NCBI GenBank assembly: GCA_051208045.1
Contig: JBPJFY010000025.1
Location: 1-31,329 of the forward strand
Reading direction: 5' to 3'
DNA: 31,329 nt
From: LZORAL124-50-18 sp051208045
Lineage (GTDB): Bacteria > Pseudomonadota > Gammaproteobacteria > Pseudomonadales > Oleiphilaceae
A model generated the notes under the pieces. It was not told the origin of the DNA and made no database searches. It saw nothing but the letters and a program-made list of their open reading frames with translations. Both the position numbers and the translations under genes were made by a program. Of this stretch, positions 15,902-24,550 are shown one piece after another; positions within the stretch are counted from its first letter, which is position 1; every line of letters begins with the position of its first letter.

Positions 15902-16459
15902 CTAGCGAATCGCCACACCAAACAGGTGCATGTGGAAAATTCCCAGAAGTGCATACGCAATGCCTCCTACAACAATCGCCACAACCGTCAAAGGCAGGGA
16001 AGGATTGGCAGGTACTTTGGCTGTGCCACGCTTGTTCGCGCTGATCATGTCGACCACCGCATAGGCGAGGAACGAACCAAACAACACCATGGACGCCACG
16101 TCGCCATTCGCCAGCAAGTGACCCACGGCCCACAGTTTTACCCCGGCCAGCATGGGATGCCGCACTTTGGCCTTGATGAAGGTATTGGGAACATAGGCCG
16201 CAACCACCAGAATCATGGCTGGCAACATGAGCAACTTGTTCAAAATCATTAACGCCACGGGGGGTGTCCAGACAGGAATGAACTCCGCCTGCCCCTTGCC
16301 AATCACAATCATGATAAAGCCAATCAGGGAAACTACGCTGAACACGCCTTTGTAGCCGAGTTCACCCCATTGATGCTGCAGCTTTTCTCGCAGCGTTACC
16401 TGCGTCGGCAGCAGGTGTATCGCCAGAAACACAAATAATCCGATAATGAGTAGAGCCAT
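15902..16459 (-). CDS. NnrU family membrane protein
   Basis: The 185-residue inner-membrane protein has five or six hydrophobic helices and the family pattern: MALLIIGLFVFLAIHLLP at the start, then RHPMLAGVKLWAVGHLLANGD in the middle, where the RHPM-x5-W-x3-HLL-x-NG residues are the usual conserved block. NnrU was named for a role in nitrite/nitric oxide reduction in Rhodobacter, but most homologues lie outside denitrification loci, as here, and resemble isoprenylcysteine-type methyltransferases in topology. AGGAGA precedes the start. It is divergent from the lipoprotein gene at 16579. Function not established. Confidence 0.9.
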   Translation of the reverse strand: MALLIIGLFVFLAIHLLPTQVTLREKLQHQWGELGYKGVFSVVSLIGFIMIVIGKGQAEFIPVWTPPVALMILNKLLMLPAMILVVAAYVPNTFIKAKVRHPMLAGVKLWAVGHLLANGDVASMVLFGSFLAYAVVDMISANKRGTAKVPANPSLPLTVVAIVVGGIAYALLGIFHMHLFGVAIR

Positions 16460-16502
16460 GAGTCATTCTCTCCTTTTAATTCGGCTCCATGCTATCACGA
16501 AA

Positions 16503-16532
16503 TTGAAGGGACTCAAGGAAAAGGCGTATACT
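16503..16532 (+). promoter_or_regulatory. Sigma-70 promoter for the lipoprotein gene
   Basis: TTGAAG (16503-16508) and TATACT (16527-16532) are separated by 18 bases and match the -35 and -10 consensus at 4 and 5 of 6 positions. Transcription would begin near 16539, giving a leader of about 40 bases before the ATG at 16579, which has AAGGGAG ahead of it. Confidence 0.5.
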
Positions 16533-16578
16533 ACCGCCTTTCACCGATACCATTGATTACGTATTAAAGGGAGTTAGC

Positions 16579-16758
16579 ATGCAATCTCTATTATCCAGAC
16601 TGGTTTCAGTACTCTTCATCGGCACCCTGCTGGGCGTGGCAGGCTGCGCTCCGGAAGTGGGCAGCGAAGGCTGGTGCCAGGATATGAAAGAAAAAGACAA
16701 AGGTGAGTGGACAGCAAACGAAGCGGCGGACTACGCTAAACACTGCCTGTTTAAATGA
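16579..16758 (+). CDS. DUF3012 family small lipoprotein
   Basis: This 59-residue protein has a lipoprotein signal peptide ending in the lipobox VAGC, with Cys23 as the acylated residue. The mature part APEVGSEGWCQDMKEKDKG, followed by W-x-A-N-E-A-A-D-Y-A-K-H-C, is the DUF3012 pattern with two further cysteines that may pair. It is expected to sit in the outer membrane on the periplasmic face. Its TGA overlaps the ATG of the next gene (ATGA), so the two are translationally coupled. Function unknown. Confidence 0.85.
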   Translation: MQSLLSRLVSVLFIGTLLGVAGCAPEVGSEGWCQDMKEKDKGEWTANEAADYAKHCLFK

Positions 16759-17555
16759 ATTTTCTGGATTTATTCCGGTCACTCGACGAAATCACACGCA
16801 AGAAGAATAACTGCCTGTTTGGCAAGCAGATTTTTGAAACCCGGGATAATCACGGCGTGATCCGGGTGTTCGAGTCGAAAGAACAACGAACACTGACCTT
16901 TGATTCAGCGTATGAACAGAGCTGCATCAACCTGGATAAGCCGTATCAACTGGCGCACCAATACACGCGCGCCATGTTGATTCCCACCTTCTTTCAAACC
17001 CCGGAACGAGCGCTTGTGCTCGGTTTGGGGGGCGGTGCCATGGTGCATTTTTTACACCATTATTTTCCCGAAGCGCACATTGATGTGGTCGAGCTGCGCG
17101 CTGCCATCATTGATGTGGCGCAGACCTATCTCGATCTGCCCAGGTCGCCCGCGCTGTCGCTGAAACACCAGGACGCACACATTTTTCTACGCTATGCCCG
17201 CCCTGCACACTATGACCTGTTACTGGCAGATATGTACCTGTCTGAGGGCATGGACATGCGTCAGGCCACGCACAGCTTTGTGCGCAAATGTGCATCACTT
17301 TTGACTGAGGACGGCTGGCTGGCGTGCAATTTAATCCTGCCCGACGGTATTAAGTACGATTTTCTTTCGCAGCTGGAGTCCACCTTTCCTACGCTCTATC
17401 TCTGCAACCTGAAAGAGGGTAATGCCATTTTGCTCGGTTGTCGCGCCGAACGAACGCTGGGGCCAGACCAGCTTTCTGTCGACGCACACGCTCTGCAAGC
17501 CACCTGCGGCTATCAGATTCAGGACTATTTGAACAAACTGATTCGATTCTCCTAA
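16755..17555 (+). CDS. Spermidine-synthase-like Rossmann-fold protein
   Basis: The 266-residue cytosolic protein has the SAM/decarboxylated-SAM binding fold of polyamine aminopropyltransferases: ALVLGLGGGAMVHFL (GLGGGA at 90-95), DVVELRAAI (E113), HQDAHIFL (D140) and YDLLLADMYLSEGM (155-165). True spermidine synthases have a D-x-x-D pair in the last region that binds the amine; here it reads LLADMY, so the amine substrate is doubtful and a different transfer reaction is possible. It overlaps the DUF3012 lipoprotein gene by 4 bp. I would call it spermidine-synthase-like rather than speE. Confidence 0.8.
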   Translation: MNFLDLFRSLDEITRKKNNCLFGKQIFETRDNHGVIRVFESKEQRTLTFDSAYEQSCINLDKPYQLAHQYTRAMLIPTFFQTPERALVLGLGGGAMVHFLHHYFPEAHIDVVELRAAIIDVAQTYLDLPRSPALSLKHQDAHIFLRYARPAHYDLLLADMYLSEGMDMRQATHSFVRKCASLLTEDGWLACNLILPDGIKYDFLSQLESTFPTLYLCNLKEGNAILLGCRAERTLGPDQLSVDAHALQATCGYQIQDYLNKLIRFS

Positions 17556-17684
17556 TGGTGCATCCTAAAACTAATGGCTTTTTGTTAGGTACTTCACAGT
17601 TTCACGTCACGCCGACATTCTTCTGATGGCCCCCGCGTCATAGTGTCGCCTTCGTAGGTACACCCAACGAATTGAGACACGATC

Positions 17685-18101
17685 ATGTTTAAAGAAATCT
17701 TCGCCTTCGCCCTGTTTCTCATCGCTACGCTGGCCAGCCAGACACTGTTGGCCAATGAAGACCGTCATATCCACCTCAACGGGGAGCACCTGGAGGCAGC
17801 GGACATTCAAGTGATGGATCAATTGTGGGGCCAAGCGGTTCCCGATGGCTTTTACTGGCTCAATCCACAAACAGGCGAGTGGGGGCTGGAAGCTTCCGGT
17901 GAAACATTGGGCGTAGTCACCTCCATCGCCCAGTATGCTGCACACCTGGACGCACAGTCGACTGCGCAATCGAACGGAAGCACCACAGGAAACGCCTATA
18001 TTAACTCCTCTCAGAACGGCAGTGTGGTCAGCGGAAACATTGGCGGTCAACATTGCACCTACGCTTCGGCGGGTGGGTATACTGTGCGCAGCTGCGAATG
18101 A
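17685..18101 (+). CDS. Secreted hypothetical protein (138 aa)
   Basis: A signal peptide is clear (MFKEIFAFALFLIATLASQTLLA, cleavage near residue 23). The mature part begins NEDRHIHLNGEHLEAADI and includes GFYWLNPQTGEWGLE, a Trp/Tyr-rich stretch. It ends with a Gly/Ser/Asn-rich tail (about residues 95-125) and two cysteines (CTY and SCE) that may form a disulfide. I do not recognise the family. A tail like this is often surface-exposed. The solute-binding protein gene follows after 59 bp on the same strand, but a shared function is not shown. Confidence 0.7.
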   Translation: MFKEIFAFALFLIATLASQTLLANEDRHIHLNGEHLEAADIQVMDQLWGQAVPDGFYWLNPQTGEWGLEASGETLGVVTSIAQYAAHLDAQSTAQSNGSTTGNAYINSSQNGSVVSGNIGGQHCTYASAGGYTVRSCE

Positions 18102-18160
18102 GCAAACTGCTCAAAAAGTGTCTAAACTGACAGGAAGCACTCTTTTTTCCTGGAAGTCGA

Positions 18161-18976
18161 ATGCAAGCCAAACACCGTTTTACCCGCCGCTGTAAAGGGC
18201 TAACGAATGCACTGATGTGCCTTGTTTGGCTGGCCGCCATGCTCTCTCTGCGGTCTCAGGCGCAGGAAACCGTTACAATTACCAACGGTGAATGGACACC
18301 GTACCAATCCGAGAAGCTCCCGCACTATGGCTTTGCCAGCCTTATCGTGAGTGAAGCCTTCGCGGTGAAAGGGGTAAAAGTGGAATATCGATTCCGCCCT
18401 TGGAAGCGCGCCTATCAAGAAGCCCTCTCCGGCGGCGTACATGCCTCCATGATTTGGTCACGCACCAAAGAGCGCGAACCCCACTTCTGGTTCTCTGACC
18501 CCATTCTGACCAGCGAGGCGGTGCTGTTCCACCGGCAGAAAATGACGTTTGACTGGAAAACCTACGCCGATCTGGAGCCTTATGTGATTGGCGGTACCTT
18601 GGGGTATCAATATAAAATTGAGGAGTGGAAGGCCCTCAAGATACAGCGCACGAACACCGATGAACAAAACCTTCGCAAGCTGGCATTAGGGCGTGTCGAT
18701 CTGTTCCCCTGCGATAAGCACGCCTGCTACGACCTGTTGAACCGAAAGCTGGAACCTCAGATCAGCGACCAGCTTACCCACCACCCGCTGCCCTACGATC
18801 AAACCCCTTACACGGTCATTTTCAGCCGAGAAAAGGGAGCAGAAGCGGAACGTTTTCTTCGCCTGTTCAATGCGGGCCTGGCGGAACTCAAGGCGACGGG
18901 GCGGTACGCGGCCATTCTCTCTGCACAGCAGGCAGGGACGTTATCCTTATTATCCCCCGCTACGCCCGCTCCGTAA
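18161..18976 (+). CDS. Periplasmic solute-binding protein, family 3 type
   Basis: The 271-residue exported protein has an N-terminal hydrophobic segment ending at SQAQ (about residue 35). It then shows the start of a family 3 binding protein: VTITNGEWTPYQSEKLPHYGFASLIVSEAF, with FRPWKRAYQEALSGGVHASMIWSRTKEREPHFWFSDPI and later GGTLGYQY. ABC transporters for amino acids use such proteins, but no permease or ATPase gene is nearby. Solitary members of this group are common in marine gammaproteobacteria and may act as sensors or scavengers. Its 3' end overlaps the convergent amidotransferase gene by 17 bp. Confidence 0.85.
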   Translation: MQAKHRFTRRCKGLTNALMCLVWLAAMLSLRSQAQETVTITNGEWTPYQSEKLPHYGFASLIVSEAFAVKGVKVEYRFRPWKRAYQEALSGGVHASMIWSRTKEREPHFWFSDPILTSEAVLFHRQKMTFDWKTYADLEPYVIGGTLGYQYKIEEWKALKIQRTNTDEQNLRKLALGRVDLFPCDKHACYDLLNRKLEPQISDQLTHHPLPYDQTPYTVIFSREKGAEAERFLRLFNAGLAELKATGRYAAILSAQQAGTLSLLSPATPAP

Positions 18977-19730
18977 TCAGCGCCTGTGCATCATACGCAA
19001 AAAATCGATACAGGCTGACGAGCAGTCGCGCTGAATCCAGCGCATGGGTCAAGGAGCGTTCGGCCACTTGTACGCGTTCCTCACCGATGCACGCACGACG
19101 AATATTGAGTAATTGCCGCGCATAATCGGGCACAAATTCCGGGTGCGGCTGACTGGTCAGCACCTGATGACCGCAATGGGTGATGGCATTCGGGCAAAAC
19201 TCACTCCCCGCCAGACGATGGAAACCGGGGGCCAGTACCTGCACCTGATCCTGGTGGCTGACAATAAAGTGCAAATGCGCGCGACCACACAGATCGCCCA
19301 GTGGGGTGACGGGTTGCAGTGGCGGATACACGCGGTATTCGTGGACGCCCACACCCCAGCCCTTGTCCGACTTTTTTACCTGCCCCCCCAGTGCCTGATG
19401 GATCACCTGATGACCAAAGCAGATTCCTGCGAAGCGGGTGCCTGCTGCCACTTCCCGCTGGATAAACGCCTTGAGCTCGTCAATCCAGCACTCCCGATCG
19501 TAGGCCCCAAATTTACTGCCCATGATCAGTACACCGGCATAGCCTGACAGGGAGTGCGGTAGCTGCCGATCAATGGCGGAATACGCCGTCAACGTCAGAT
19601 CCGACTCGGCCTTCGGGTCCGCTTGCCTGAGTGCATCGCGTAGCGCTCGCTCCAGCATGCAAGAATAACTCACATACTCCTCTTTGAGGTGATCATAGAG
19701 GGTGTCGCAATCCAGTATGGCGATTTTCAT
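18960..19730 (-). CDS. Class I glutamine amidotransferase domain protein
   Basis: The 256-residue protein is a stand-alone amidotransferase of the GMP-synthase-like type. The nucleophile elbow FAGICFGHQVIHQALGG holds Cys104, and SQPHPEF gives His196 and Glu198, completing the triad. GWGVGVHEYRV and HFIVSHQDQV are also family blocks. Relatives hydrolyse glutamine or, as in PuuD-like and GGP-like enzymes, gamma-glutamyl bonds; the substrate here is unknown. The start at 19730 is preferred because GGAG precedes it and the domain begins MKIAILDCD. It is divergent from dctB. Confidence 0.88.
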   Translation of the reverse strand: MKIAILDCDTLYDHLKEEYVSYSCMLERALRDALRQADPKAESDLTLTAYSAIDRQLPHSLSGYAGVLIMGSKFGAYDRECWIDELKAFIQREVAAGTRFAGICFGHQVIHQALGGQVKKSDKGWGVGVHEYRVYPPLQPVTPLGDLCGRAHLHFIVSHQDQVQVLAPGFHRLAGSEFCPNAITHCGHQVLTSQPHPEFVPDYARQLLNIRRACIGEERVQVAERSLTHALDSARLLVSLYRFFAYDAQALITERA

Positions 19731-19852
19731 CCGGGCTCCCGTGGCGGTCACGTGTAATTCATGCGCTTCTATGCTATAGAAAAGGGAAGCCTGAACGCAA
19801 CCCGGGCAGACACAAAAGCCACGCACTTGCCACCCGACCCTGAGGTGACCTC

Positions 19853-19900
19853 ATTCGCTCATCACGCTCCCGACAAACTGCCTTCTGGCTGGCCCTCGCG
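19853..19900 (+). other. Probable N-terminal extension of dctB from an ATT start
   Basis: These 16 codons continue the dctB frame upstream to the nearest usable point after the stop at 19841-19843. They encode IRSSRSRQTAFWLALA, a basic stretch then hydrophobic residues, which completes the first membrane helix. GAGGTG at 19842-19847 is correctly spaced from the ATT. No ATG, GTG or TTG occurs in this stretch. ATT starts are known but rare (for example infC), and the alternative is that the ATG at 19901 is used without a clear ribosome site. Confidence 0.5.
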
Positions 19901-21721
19901 ATGGTGGGCTTCGCGATGTTGATGATTTACGGCCAACGGCATGCCTCTCGCATCGCGCTGCAGGAACTGGAACAGGCGACACGCTATGAACTGGGGCGAT
20001 ACACCACCAATCTGGAGACGTTGCTGGAGAAATATCAGTCGATACCCCACCTGCTTTCCATCGACGCGCGCTTGCATGCCTATCTTGCCAATCGCCAGGA
20101 TGCGACGGCCCAGCAGGATATCAATGCGTTTCTTGAACAGGTAAATCGCATCAGTCATGCCTCCGTCATTTACTTGATGGACCCCGAGGGGAATACGCTG
20201 GCTAGCAGCAACTGGCGTTTGCCCAGCTCATTTGTGGGACACAATTTTGGCTACCGACCTTACTTTCAAACCGCGCTGTTAAGCCGGCATGGACGTTACT
20301 TTGCGATCGGCTCGACCTCCCATAAACGAGGCTATTATTTTTCATCACCGTTGACCGACAGTGATGAAGTCCTGGGAGTCATCGTATTGAAAATTGATCT
20401 GGATGGCATCGAGGAATCCTGGTCGGACCCCTGGGGTAAAAATCCGTATGAGGTGATGGTGACCGATGAGGACGGGGTCGTTTTTATGAGCACGCGCCCA
20501 CAGTGGCGCTACAAAACCTTGACGCCACTGGATGCAAAAGCACGAGCCACACTCGACGCGCATCGGCGCTACGATGGTGTTCAGCTCAGCACGCTGCGCT
20601 ATACGCGTACACCGCTCAGCGAAGCGGCGGAAGATGCAGCGCACCGAGTCACACTGTCATCGGTTTCGGAAGCATCAGGGGAGACAAAACCGCCAGGCGT
20701 GGAGCGTTTTCTGGCACTCTCCCGACACATGCCGGAAGCGCAATGGCAGGTGCAGATTCTTTCGCCTTATTATGGCTATCAAAAGGACGTCGCCATCATT
20801 CTCTTTTCCGCCGGTACCGGCTACCTGCTCATCATTTTGGGCGTGTTTTATCTGCGCGAACGACGCTGGAACGAGCAGAAACTGCTGCAGGCCAAGGGGC
20901 TGCTGGAGTCCCGGGTGCAGGAGAGAACTCAAGACCTGAGTGAGTCCAACCTGCGTTTGCGCCAGGAAGTGGATGAGCGCCAGCGGGCAGAAAAAGCACT
21001 GCGTCAGGCCCAGGACGAGCTTATTCAAGCCGCCAAACTCGCCGTATTGGGCCAGCTATCCGCAGGCATCAATCACGAATTGAATCAGCCTCTGACCGCC
21101 ATTCGCACGTTTGCCCAGAATGCACGCATATTCTACGATCGCAATCACCATGCGCAGGTTGAGGATAACCTGAAGGAAATCATTGAGCTGACCGATCACA
21201 TGGCGCAGATTGTTGCGCAGTTCAAGGTGTTCTCGCGCAAGGAAAAAGGCAAGCTCGAACCCGTCAATCTGGAGGCGGCTGTACGTGCCGCCTTGAATCT
21301 GTTGGATACCCCCCTCCGGGAGCATCGAATTACTGTCACCCAGTTCCCAACGCCGGCCCCGGCAGTGATGGTGTCCGGCAACATGGTGTGGGTTGAGCAG
21401 GTGCTGGTGAATCTGATTAACAACGGCATTCAAGCCATGACAGCACAATCGGAGCGTGTGATGACTATCGACCTCACCACCACCGCACATCAGATTGAGC
21501 TTTCGGTGCGAGACCGGGGGCCGGGCCTGACGGAAGAGGGGCTCGTGCGCGTGTTTGAACCCTTCTACACCACCAAAGACATCAGCGAAGGGTTGGGCCT
21601 GGGCCTGCCGATTTCCCGCCAGATTATGGAATTGATGCAGGGCAAGCTCACCGCCAGCAATCACCCGGACGGCGGTGCTGTTTTTCATATGATTTTCCCG
21701 ATTCCCACAGGTGACCCATGA
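19901..21721 (+). CDS. dctB: C4-dicarboxylate sensor histidine kinase DctB
   Basis: DctB spans the inner membrane, senses C4-dicarboxylates such as succinate, fumarate or malate with a periplasmic PAS-like double-Cache domain (about residues 20-295), and phosphorylates DctD. The second membrane helix is near 298-318. A coiled coil (about 322-380) leads to the H-box SAGINHELNQPLTAIRTF with His392. The ATP-binding boxes are NLINNGIQAM, DRGPGL, FEPFYTTK and GLGLGLPIS. The annotated ATG cuts the first membrane helix in half and has no ribosome site. The frame stays open to an ATT at 19853 that has GAGGTG five bases before it and would give 622 residues with a whole helix. The gene overlaps dctD by 4 bp. 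Confidence 0.92.
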   Translation: MVGFAMLMIYGQRHASRIALQELEQATRYELGRYTTNLETLLEKYQSIPHLLSIDARLHAYLANRQDATAQQDINAFLEQVNRISHASVIYLMDPEGNTLASSNWRLPSSFVGHNFGYRPYFQTALLSRHGRYFAIGSTSHKRGYYFSSPLTDSDEVLGVIVLKIDLDGIEESWSDPWGKNPYEVMVTDEDGVVFMSTRPQWRYKTLTPLDAKARATLDAHRRYDGVQLSTLRYTRTPLSEAAEDAAHRVTLSSVSEASGETKPPGVERFLALSRHMPEAQWQVQILSPYYGYQKDVAIILFSAGTGYLLIILGVFYLRERRWNEQKLLQAKGLLESRVQERTQDLSESNLRLRQEVDERQRAEKALRQAQDELIQAAKLAVLGQLSAGINHELNQPLTAIRTFAQNARIFYDRNHHAQVEDNLKEIIELTDHMAQIVAQFKVFSRKEKGKLEPVNLEAAVRAALNLLDTPLREHRITVTQFPTPAPAVMVSGNMVWVEQVLVNLINNGIQAMTAQSERVMTIDLTTTAHQIELSVRDRGPGLTEEGLVRVFEPFYTTKDISEGLGLGLPISRQIMELMQGKLTASNHPDGGAVFHMIFPIPTGDP

Positions 21722-23094
21722 CACACGCCAGCGATCTCGTCCCCTTTACGGTCTGGTTTATTGATGATGAAGCCAGTGTGCGTAAATCCATGCAGCAGGC
21801 CTTTTTGCTCGCCGATGTACCCGTCGAAGCCGCCGCTCGGGCGGAAGAGGTGTTACCTCTCCTTTCGCCGGATTTTCCCGGAGTGATTGTGTCCGACATC
21901 AACATGCCGGGCATGACAGGTTTAGCGCTTTTTGAGCAGGTACAGGCCATAGACGCAGACATTCCCGTTATTCTGGTCACCGGCCACGGTGATATTTCCA
22001 TGGCCGTGGAAGCCATCCGCCAGGGAGCGTATGATTTCATCGAAAAACCCTTCAAGGCCGACGCATTGATTGACACCACCCGTCGCGCCATGGAGAAAAG
22101 AGCACTCACGCTGGAAAACCGACAGCTGCGCGCTGACCTTGCCGAGCAGGACACTCCTGGCCCACGCATTCTCGGAAAAACGCCCGCAATCCAACACCTT
22201 CGCAAGATGCTTAAAACGGTCGTATCTACCCCCGCAGACATTCTTTTACACGGCGAAACGGGCGTCGGAAAGGAGCTGGTTGCCCGCTACCTGCATGAGC
22301 ACAGTGCGCGACGGCAGGGCAATTTTGTCGCGATCAATTGCGGCGCCGTCCCCGAAAATCTCATTGAAAGTGAGTTATTCGGTCATGAATCCGGGGCGTT
22401 CACCGGCGCAGACAAACAGCGCATCGGTAAATTTGAACACGCGAATCAGGGCACCCTCTTTCTGGATGAAATTGAAAGCATGCCGATGAATCTGCAAATC
22501 AAAATTCTTCGGGTACTGGAGGAGCGGCATGTCGAGCGACTCGGTTCGAATCAACTCACCCCACTGGACATTCGGATCATCGCCGCCACCAAAACAGACT
22601 TACAGGCCCTGGCGAATGAGGGTGAATTTCGGCACGACCTGTATTACCGGCTTAACGTAGTTTCGGTGACGATTCCGCCACTACGCGAACGGCTGGAAGA
22701 TGTCCCTCTGCTGTTTGAACACTTTGCCTTGATCGCCTCGGCACGCTACCAACGGGAAATTGTCCCGCTCACGGCAGCACAGCGCGTGGAACTACTACAA
22801 CACGACTGGCCCGGTAATGTGCGGGAACTGCGCAACCTCGCGGAACGCTTCGTGATTATGGGCGAAGAAAGTGCATTTCACCTGGGCAATACGGATTTTC
22901 AGCAGGAAACCCAAGGTCGCCTGACTTTGCCGGAAAAAGTGGAATGGTTTGAGCGCACCGTGATCGAAGACGCACTCGGCCGGTGCCAGGGGAACATCAA
23001 GCAGGCCATGGTTGAGCTTGGCCTGCCGCGAAAAACGCTTTACGATAAGTTAAAGAAGTACGGCCTGAGCCGGAGTATGTTTATTGAAACCTGA
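21718..23094 (+). CDS. dctD: Sigma-54-dependent response regulator DctD
   Basis: DctD, once phosphorylated by DctB, binds upstream sites and drives sigma-54 RNA polymerase at the dct promoter. The 458 residues show a receiver domain (D16-D17, phospho-acceptor D60 in VSDINMPGMTG, K110 in EKPF), an AAA+ domain with GETGVGKE (179-186), the sigma-54 contact loop GAFTGA (226-231), TLFLDEIE, and an R-finger region. A Fis-type helix-turn-helix at the C-terminus (GNIKQAMVELGLPRKTLYDKL) follows. Its start overlaps the dctB stop (ATGA). Targets are the two palindromes and the promoter before dctP at 24551-24691. Confidence 0.95.
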   Translation: MTHASDLVPFTVWFIDDEASVRKSMQQAFLLADVPVEAAARAEEVLPLLSPDFPGVIVSDINMPGMTGLALFEQVQAIDADIPVILVTGHGDISMAVEAIRQGAYDFIEKPFKADALIDTTRRAMEKRALTLENRQLRADLAEQDTPGPRILGKTPAIQHLRKMLKTVVSTPADILLHGETGVGKELVARYLHEHSARRQGNFVAINCGAVPENLIESELFGHESGAFTGADKQRIGKFEHANQGTLFLDEIESMPMNLQIKILRVLEERHVERLGSNQLTPLDIRIIAATKTDLQALANEGEFRHDLYYRLNVVSVTIPPLRERLEDVPLLFEHFALIASARYQREIVPLTAAQRVELLQHDWPGNVRELRNLAERFVIMGEESAFHLGNTDFQQETQGRLTLPEKVEWFERTVIEDALGRCQGNIKQAMVELGLPRKTLYDKLKKYGLSRSMFIET

Positions 23095-23356
23095 GACGAC
23101 TGTGAAGCCTGAAACGGAAGTGAAGTCTGGGACGACAAAAATATCAGGAAGGGAAGGAAATCAATCCGCGCAGAGCCCGGCGACCAGCACCGGGTACTCC
23201 ACCCCCTGCGTGCGCCAGTGTTGTCTTGACGAACACGATGTGTGCCTGGGCTGCCATCGTACGCTGGCGCAGATCAAACAATGGAGTCAGCTGACGGAAG
23301 CCGAACGCCAGGCCATTATGGCCACGCTGCCTCCACCAGCACCGTCCTGGCGCTGA
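23084..23356 (+). CDS. DUF1289 family cysteine-rich protein
   Basis: The family core is clear: PCVRQCCLDEHDVCLGCHRTL, then W-x-x-LT-x-x-ER-x-A-I-M. It has the four-cysteine pattern typical of DUF1289, probably a small metal or Fe-S site. The start is uncertain. A TTG at 23084 with GGAG eight bases ahead overlaps dctD by 11 bp and gives 90 residues, the first 14 being a repeated V-K-P-E-T. In-frame GTG codons at 23102 and 23120 would give lengths nearer the family's usual 60-80. It may be co-transcribed with dctBD. Function unknown. Confidence 0.85.
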   Translation: MKPETTVKPETEVKSGTTKISGREGNQSAQSPATSTGYSTPCVRQCCLDEHDVCLGCHRTLAQIKQWSQLTEAERQAIMATLPPPAPSWR

Positions 23357-23361
23357 TTGGC

Positions 23362-24045
23362 TCAAGCTGGAACGCGCAGCGATTCAAACCAGGCCGGAAA
23401 TGCATCCAGAGAGGCCAGTACATCCAGAATTTGATCCTGCCACGCAGGATCGGTGTCGATCATGTCAGGCACGTGTAACACGTTGCTCCCGGCAGATAAC
23501 GCCGAAAGTACCCCATTGGGGCTGTCTTCGATCACCAGCGTCTCTTCGGGTAGCACGGACAAGTGCGCACAGGCTTTCAGGTAGGGCTCCGGATGCGGCT
23601 TTCCGGAGGCGACCATGTCGCCGCAAATCAGGTGCGAGAAAAACGGCATCAATTCAAACTGATTAAGCTTTCGTCTCACCGTGTCGGAGTGGGAGCTGGT
23701 CACCACCATCTGTGGCAATCCCAGGTCGGCGACGGCCTGCAGGGCTGAGCGCACCCCCGGTTTCATCTTCAGATCCGTATACATTCTCTCTCGATAGCGA
23801 TCCGAAACGACATCGAACGCCTCCCGCGCCAGCGCAGGCGACATGTACTCTTCGTACAGGGCTTCGACGGCCACCCGGTTGAGTCCGATGGAACTCAGGT
23901 ACACCCCATAGGGGTCTTCCATCCAGCCTTTTTCGTTCATCACGTCGACGAAGATCTCGCAGAGCAGTCGCTCCGAATCAATGAGCACCCCGTCCATATC
24001 CCATAATACCGCTTTTACATCCAGCGCATTGACCGCCTTACGCAT
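23362..24045 (-). CDS. HAD-superfamily phosphatase, beta-phosphoglucomutase-like
   Basis: The 227-residue enzyme carries the HAD motifs: VLWDMDGVLIDSE (nucleophile D16, acid D18), VVTSSHSD, GKPHPEPY with the motif-III Lys, and VIEDSPNG. A helical cap lies between the first two motifs, as in beta-phosphoglucomutase, YniC-like and glycolate-type phosphatases. It probably hydrolyses a small sugar phosphate or similar metabolite; the substrate cannot be read. The start at 24045 has AGGGTG six bases ahead. The ATG at 24084 is rejected because it overlaps the end of the DUF1810 gene. It follows that gene by 35 bp on the same strand. Confidence 0.9.
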   Translation of the reverse strand: MRKAVNALDVKAVLWDMDGVLIDSERLLCEIFVDVMNEKGWMEDPYGVYLSSIGLNRVAVEALYEEYMSPALAREAFDVVSDRYRERMYTDLKMKPGVRSALQAVADLGLPQMVVTSSHSDTVRRKLNQFELMPFFSHLICGDMVASGKPHPEPYLKACAHLSVLPEETLVIEDSPNGVLSALSAGSNVLHVPDMIDTDPAWQDQILDVLASLDAFPAWFESLRVPA

Positions 24046-24080
24046 TCGGTTCACCCTTTTATCCCAGCCGCAAGGCGTCA

Positions 24081-24518
24081 TCATACCACGCCGAGAAGTT
24101 TTCGGGTGGCGGTATCCTGATGCCCGTGAAAAAAGACATTCAGCGTACGCTGAAGCAGCGCGTTATCGGGATCAATCTGCAAAAACAGCGTCACACAGGA
24201 ACGCAACTTCAGGTCATCCGGGTAGCCCATAATGTCTTCGATGGGCACACCTTCATGCGTGAGCAACGCGGTCAAACAGGCATTCAGGCGCGAGCCCAAC
24301 ACAGGGTGCGCCAGATAGGCTTTCGCTTCGTCCAGGCTTTTGATCGCATACCGGCGGGAGGTACTGCTCATGCCCAAGCCGTCGTATTGAGGAAAGACAT
24401 ACCAGATCCAGTGACTGGTTTTCCGCCCGTGCGTGAGTTCTGCCAGCGCGCGCGGGTAGTCTTGCTCCTGGGCATCCAGGAATCGTTGAAGATCATGCGG
24501 ATCTGAGTGGGCAGGCAT
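24081..24518 (-). CDS. DUF1810 family protein
   Basis: The 145-residue protein matches the DUF1810 pattern: DLQRFLDAQEQDYPRAL, ELTHGRKTSHWIWYVFPQ, a G-L-G block, SRRYAIKSLDEAKAYLAHPVLG, and C-terminal FLQIDPDNALLQRTLNVFF. It is probably a small alpha-helical cytosolic protein of unknown role. The start at 24518 has GGAG eight bases upstream and gives the family's usual length. It leads a likely two-gene unit with the HAD phosphatase. Its leader runs through the DctD site region shared with dctP. Confidence 0.9.
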   Translation of the reverse strand: MPAHSDPHDLQRFLDAQEQDYPRALAELTHGRKTSHWIWYVFPQYDGLGMSSTSRRYAIKSLDEAKAYLAHPVLGSRLNACLTALLTHEGVPIEDIMGYPDDLKLRSCVTLFLQIDPDNALLQRTLNVFFHGHQDTATRKLLGVV

Positions 24519-24550
24519 GGGTTGCTCCTCCAAAAAGTCCGTTCCCCGGT

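Noticed and set aside
18161..18976. Family 3 binding protein as part of an ABC importer locus
   Set aside because: No permease or ATPase gene is adjacent; the neighbours are a secreted protein and a convergent amidotransferase.
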